Positions 59,489 through 64,000 of a stretch of DNA of 64,000 nt are shown here, piece after piece. The DNA is from Rapana venosa (Eukaryota > Mollusca > Gastropoda > Neogastropoda > Muricidae): contig CM054135.1 in the NCBI GenBank assembly GCA_028751875.1, forward strand, positions 67,400,747 through 67,464,746, given 5' to 3'. A program made the position numbers and the translations under genes. The notes beneath the pieces were generated by a model. The model had not been told where the DNA came from, ran no database searches, and saw nothing but the letters and a program-made list of their open reading frames with translations. Position 1 is the stretch's first letter. Each line of letters opens with the position of its first letter.

Positions 59489-59594
59489 ATCAATAGCTTG
59501 TGCCACATCATTGTTCGTCTGTTTCAAGGCCTCTGCAGCTCCTGCACGAGGATACTGCATCTGCATCATCAGGCGAACATTGTGCATGTTTAAC
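59489..59594 (-). CDS. NUB1: NUB1 exon with UBA2
   Basis: The acceptor is TTTATCCAG (ending 59595) and the donor GAT|GTAAGT (from 59488). After completing a Lys codon it encodes LNMHNVRLMMQMQYPRAGAA and EALKQTNNDVAQAID. This aligns with human LENIRFLKGMGYSTHAAQQVLHAASGNLDEALKIL. The usual M-G-Y/F loop is M-Q-Y here, a substitution at the normally small glycine. Entry phase 2, exit phase 0. Confidence 0.94.
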
Positions 59595-60869
59595 CTGGAT
59601 AAAAAAAGAAAAGGAAAAATGACAGACTGAAAAAGTTCAACCAAATTCACGAGGAAATTCTACAAGAAAAGATGATATAGAGTTACATCATTCTATATTC
59701 CACCCCTAGTAATGTATTCTATCTTTTTATGCTCTTTATATATTTCTCTCTCCCTCCCCACCACCTCATTTCTCCGTATATATAAATTGTATCACTCATA
59801 TGTCTATGCTTTAACTCTACTGTGCCCAGAGCTATCATAGATAAATTACCATGCTGGTCTGAGGCTGCAGTGTAGAAATATGAGAAAAAAAAGACTACTT
59901 GGTAAGGACTAAAATATGTACATACATGATGACTTTAACCAAAAAGAGTAGAAATATGAAAAAAAAGACTACTTGTAAGCAAAACCTTCCTTACAGGACT
60001 AAAATATGTACATACATGATGATTTTAATCAAAAAGAGATAATGAACTTGACCTTAGTTGACTTCAAATATAACAATGAGTAGAGTAATGCTCATTTGCA
60101 CATTGATTGAATAGAAGATTACCAGCCTGGAAGTGTTAAAAGCTATTTGAAGAATAAACACTCAATTCTTAAAAAATTGAACACATCCCCCAAAAGCACA
60201 CAATTAAAACAGCCCCCCCCCCCCTCCCCGCCACAGCATAAAAAAACTATCAAAACCCAAAGCATTCATAATTAATTTTATTTACATTCACAATAATAGA
60301 GAGGATACTTGGCAAATTTTAGGATCCCTTTCACTGACTCCTTGTCCTTGTAAAAGGGTTGATTTACTCTTCATCACATCCTGGGATTTACTTTTTTGAA
60401 GGTCCATCACAATGAAGTTCGTTTTCATTTTCATAACCACAATTTCAGTCTACCACAATTAAAACAAAAAATCTTATTCATCCCATTGAAGCTGTCCAAA
60501 TCAAACATACATTGTCTATATAGATTACATTTTTGGAAACAGAATCAATTTTGTAAAACTACAGTCTCTATGGTACAATGAGCTCTGCCCTACCTCTGAA
60601 AATGTCATCTGCATCGCATTGCAGACTATGTTTCATGGACAGAATGGTCACCATCCATCTTGTACTTACAATAAATGCAAAATTCTTTGGATATGCAGGT
60701 AACTACAGCAAAGTATGCAGGTCACCATATTTGTAAATTATCCATCTTGTACTTACATTAAATGCAAAATTCTTTGGATATGCAGGTAACTGCAGCAAAG
60801 TATGCAGGTCAGCCTACAAAACTACAATTTTGAAACATATTAATCTGCAAAATTAAGAGAGCTACTCAC
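59595..60869 (-). other. NUB1 intron with two local duplications
   Basis: Direct duplications lie at 59872-60040 and 60655-60812, and a poly(C) run at about 60212-60230. No transposon was recognised. Confidence 0.7.
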
Positions 60870-60958
60870 TTTTCACCACTGGCACAGTTACCAAACTTCT
60901 TGGCCAGTTTTCGGTCTTCTTGTTCCTCTTTCTCCTTCTTTATGACCTCCGCACGCTC
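60870..60958 (-). CDS. NUB1: NUB1 exon, charged linker after UBA1
   Basis: The acceptor is TTTGTTCAG (ending 60959) and the donor AA|GTGAGT (from 60869). It encodes ERAEVIKKEKEEQEDRKLAK and KFGNCASGE. It corresponds to the Lys/Glu-rich segment after UBA1 in human NUB1 (REELAQIRKEEKEKKRRRLE), probably helical and possibly part of a nuclear import signal. Entry phase 0, exit phase 2. Confidence 0.92.
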
Positions 60959-61157
60959 CTGAACAAACCAGCTTTAACATTTTTATTATGACATGTAAGA
61001 CTGGGCAAGATTAAAGTAATGCAAGAGAAGGTTAAAATGGCTTGAATGTTGGTTTGTTTGTTGTTGTTTTTTTTACAGAAATGGTATGTGGGTACTTAGA
61101 TCCCCTTCCTTTGTCCTAAGTGTGTGAATGTGTTTTATTACTACTACTACTATTATT

Positions 61158-61512
61158 CTTTTATTTCAAGGATTCAAATCTTGGTGGCAGTGTCTGATGA
61201 ATGAAGGGTAGAGATTTTTACAATCTCCCAAGTCAACTTCAAGTGCAGACCTGCCAGTGCATGATCTCCCTTCCTGCATACACATGCGGAAGATGAAATA
61301 TGTATGTTAAAGATCCCGTAAGTCTTGTCAGTGTTTGGTGGATTACAGAAACACAAACATACCCAGCATGCAACCTGTACAATGAAATGAGCTTCTCTGA
61401 AGTAGTGGGAATGTGTCGGCTGAAGCCAGATCTGTAAAATTACAAACACAGGAGAAGACTAGGTACTGTGCACCCCACCCTGGTAAGGGAACGCAGAGAA
61501 GAGAAGAGATGT
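61158..61512 (+). mobile_element. SINE family C copy
   Basis: 'ggattcaaatcttggtggca' resembles a B box. Then follow 'aaagatcccgtaagtcttgt', 'gtggattacagaaacacaaa', 'agtgggaatgtgtcggctga' and 'cacaggagaagactaggtac', ending 'gggaacgcagagaagagaag'. It matches 16.7-17.15 kb and the fragments at 28.0 and 35.5 kb. It lies antisense in a NUB1 intron. Confidence 0.72.
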
Positions 61513-61957
61513 TTGCATGTAATGCCTGTCACTGTGTGAGAGTGTGCATCTACGTGTGTGCACATGCTACCACACAAAAAAATAATACAAAGATGAATAA
61601 TGATAATGATAATAAAGAAAATTCAGCATGCCTGATCTGCTGATATAAAATTCCTTAACATCAAATTTACATGAATATAAAATAAATGTACATTTACCTG
61701 TGTACGAGCACATTGGCCTGCATGCACACATGCATGTGTATTTTGTAAACACACCTTTCCACAAACAGACATGAATACTGTGCACACACACACCAACAAT
61801 ATATCACAATAAAAAAATCTTTACGCAAAATCTTCCAGCAAATTGTTTTTGTTCGCTTCTTTGATGAAGGAGACATTTTCTCTACCAAATAACAACATAA
61901 GCTATCAATACATGTACCATATCAAGCACTCTACAAATGGGGACAGCTACTTCATCA

Positions 61958-62252
61958 GGGACGGGATAGCTCAGTGGTCAGAGTACTCGCTTTCCCAAAG
62001 CTAAGGTTAAGCAGCATTGAGTGTAGGTACCAACTGGATGGGTGGCGGTTGCACGCCTTGGCTTCAGTACAATCCCCCAGTTCACCCAGCTCTAAATGGG
62101 TACCTGCTTGCCCTCTTAAAGGTCAGGGAAGGTAAAGCAGCGAGGGAGAGGAGATGGGCACCACCATCAGTATGCTGACCCCTGGAGAAGCTGAGGTTTC
62201 TGACACCTCGCTCCCCAATGACCACATAGGTTATGGGACACCTTTACCTTTT
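61958..62252 (+). mobile_element. Composite tRNA-like/5S-like SINE, copy 4 (full length)
   Basis: The complete head 'gggatagctcagtggtcaga' leads to 'caaagctaaggttaagcagc', 'caactggatgggtgg' and 'cgccttggcttcagtac'. The body is 'ggtcagggaaggtaaagcag' and 'gagatgggcaccacc', the tail 'ataggttatgggacaccttt' plus 'acctttt'. It lies antisense in the NUB1 intron, about 30 bases from the UBA1 exon. Confidence 0.85.
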
Positions 62253-62283
62253 ACTTTGTCAAAGGATCTTGATGACTACTGAC

Positions 62284-62384
62284 CTGTCTCTGTTTCATGA
62301 TGAAATCAGCGGCAGCAGCAACATTACCCTGACAGGCCCTCATGCCCAGTCGAGCTTCTCTAGCAGTGAAGCCTGTCTCCATCA
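62284..62384 (-). CDS. NUB1: NUB1 exon with UBA1 (first NUB1 exon in the window)
   Basis: The acceptor is TTTTCTTTCAG (ending 62385) and the donor CAG|GTCAGT (from 62283). After two bases that complete a codon from an exon beyond the window it encodes METGFTAREARLGMRACQGN and VAAAADFIMKQRQ. This aligns with human MGFSSHLCRMGLRLTNGDVDAAVQHILQRRE. The loop is E-T-G-F rather than x-M-G-F. The six exons here carry 701 coding nt, which with one upstream base gives 233 residues plus stop with no frame conflict. The N-terminal ubiquitin-like region should lie to the right of the window. Confidence 0.94.
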
Positions 62385-62554
62385 CTGAAAGAAAACACTG
62401 TCCTGAAGGCTTGTGTCAAGATTTAGATCACATGTAATGCTCTGATAGCTTGATCATGTCGGTTTCTTTCTGTTTTTCTGTTTTTTAATATTTTGCTTTG
62501 TTTAGGGCTTAAAAAAAAAAAATTATGTCTGTTTCATGCTTCTGTTCATATATA

Positions 62555-64000
62555 ATAATAATAATAATAATAAATGGAATTTATATAGCGCTATATCTTG
62601 CAGAGACAAATCAAAGCGCTTGCACTCAACTCATTCTTACACAGTCATACAACCAGTGACAAGCAATAGTTCCATCAAGTCCAAATGTGCACACACGCAC
62701 ACACACACACACACGCACACACGCACACACACACACACACAGGTCACACACCCTGGCAGGGCAATAGAATCTTGGCTGTTGAAGGCAGGGAAAAACTATG
62801 AGATGAGGCAGGAGAGGAAAATCTTAGGTTTGAAATAAATATGTCTTGAGACTGGATTTAAAAGTCATAAGAAGGCTTTTGGCGGAGAGAGAGAGGGAGA
62901 TCATTCCACATCAATGGACCAGAAATAGAGAAAGAGCAACGGCAGATGGTGGATTGGTTGAATCTAGGTATTCGTAAGGACAAGGTATCTGCAGCAGAGC
63001 AGAGAGAATGAGAAGGAGTGTACAAGTGAAGACATTCACAGAGGTAGGCGGGTGCTGTTTTGTGGAGACATTTGTAACAGAGGGTACTGATCTTATAGTT
63101 TACTCTCTGTGGCACAGGCAGCCAGTGGAGAGATTGCAAGAGAGGGGTAATATGCTCAGATTTTTTCTTTCTGAGGATTAGACGAGCTGCAGAGTTTTGT
63201 ATACGTTGAAGGGATTGGATTGATGATGCTGGCAGACCAGCCAACAGAGAGTTGCAATAGTCCACATGTGAAAGAATGAGAGACGCAACAAGTTTGGATG
63301 TTGCATCTGTGGACAGGTACTTTCGAATTGCACTAATACGCCGTAATTGATAGTAGCAGGACTGGCAGGTCTGAGCGATGAATTTTTGCATAGAGAGTGT
63401 GTTGTCAATAATGACCCCTAGATACTTCACAGCAGTGGATAAAGGGACTGATGCATTGCCAAGTTGTATTGAAGCTGTTGTGATGGAAGAGAGTTTGTGT
63501 TTGGTCCCTACAAGCATGGTTTCTGTTTTATCTGCATTTAGCTGTAATTTGTTCTGTATCATCCAATTTTGGATATCTTGAAAGCAGTGGGCCATATTTG
63601 TAAAGAGAGAAGGCAGATTTTCAGGAGTGTCGCTGCTTAGAATCTGAGAGTCATCTGCATAAAAATGATGGTTGATCTGATGGCGGTTAATTATATGTGA
63701 CAGTGGAGCAGTGTAGAGGGTAAAAAGAACAGGGCCCAGAACAGATCCCTGTGGAACTCCACATTCCAATCTTGCAGGTACTGACTGAATCTTGTTTACT
63801 GTGACTGTCTGGAATCGGTCAGTAAGGTATAAACTAAACCAGGTAAGGGCTGTACCAGTGACACCAAATGTTTTTTGAAGACGGGAGAGAAGAATAGAGT
63901 GGTCAAAAGTGTCAAAGGCTGCAGATAAGTCGAGTAGAGTAAGAAGGGAGATTTTCCCTGAGTCAGAAGCGAGTAGAAGTGTGTTTAAGGTGTGGGCAAG
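62555..64000 (-). mobile_element. CR1/L2-like LINE with long open RT frame (runs off window)
   Basis: The 3' end is an (ATA)n tail with 'ggaatttatatagcgctata'. A CA microsatellite (62690-62742) lies in the 3' UTR. From 64000 down to 62858 the minus strand stays open. It shows SLLTLLDLSAAFDT (RT motif A), CGVPQGSVLGPVLF (motif B) and HHFYADDSQILSSDT (motif C, YADD). NTLSMQKFIAQTCQSCYYQL and LHWLPVPQRVNYKISTLCYK follow. The frame ends RQKPSYDF, where related copies continue to a KSSLKT-type end, so one late frameshift is likely. It lies sense to NUB1 within its intron. Confidence 0.9.

Noticed and set aside
61990..62060. Possible 5S rRNA gene
   Set aside because: Only the promoter-box region of 5S is matched, it sits inside a repeated SINE and lacks both ends of 5S.

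Overview
The window is eukaryotic nuclear DNA. It has two spliced protein genes with GT-AG introns, long AT-rich non-coding stretches, many microsatellites and several SINE and LINE families. The gene structures and the tRNA-headed SINE and LINE types point to a lophotrochozoan, most likely a gastropod mollusc; this is inference, as no species marker is present. No prokaryotic operon, CRISPR array or functional tRNA/rRNA gene was seen.

Both recognisable genes are on the minus strand. (1) A complete coding sequence for a cysteine/serine-rich nuclear protein (CSRNP/AXUD1 family) in three coding exons: 9742..9619, 7815..7693 and 5152..3099. They total 2301 nt (766 residues plus stop) and all splice phases agree. 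A possible non-coding first exon and promoter lies near 30.85-31.3 kb, which would make intron 1 about 21 kb. (2) The 3' half of NUB1 (NEDD8 ultimate buster 1) in six exons from 62384 down to 51751. They carry three UBA domains and the conserved acidic C-terminus; the 5' half lies beyond the right edge.

Region by region: 1-0.45 kb, LINE and TTAA-repeat remnants. 1.1-9.9 kb, CSRNP. 9.9-31 kb, probable CSRNP intron 1, holding SINEs, a nested pair of TTAA transposons at 25.9-28.0 kb, a decayed LINE at 19.8-20.8 kb and a CpG-richer island with an RFX-type X-box near 21.9 kb. 31-37 kb, repeat-rich intergenic DNA with LINE endonuclease remnants and long GT/G tracts. 37.0-42.5 kb, a 51-bp minisatellite split by a LINE tail, then a 4.5-kb 28-bp minisatellite holding two duplicated copies of a 5S-like SINE. 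42.5-49.3 kb, SINEs and plain AT-rich DNA. 49.4-51.4 kb, a CR1/L2-like LINE abutting the NUB1 3' end. 51.75-64 kb, NUB1, whose introns hold a frame-broken pseudogene, SINEs and a second LINE with a largely open reverse transcriptase.

The two genes show no functional link. The most informative structure is historical. A piggyBac-like element (26257..27701, TTAA on both sides) sits inside an older 615-bp TTAA repeat, and an uninterrupted copy of that repeat at 15.0-15.7 kb shows the empty site. The second is a composite tRNA-like/5S rRNA-like SINE present in four copies.
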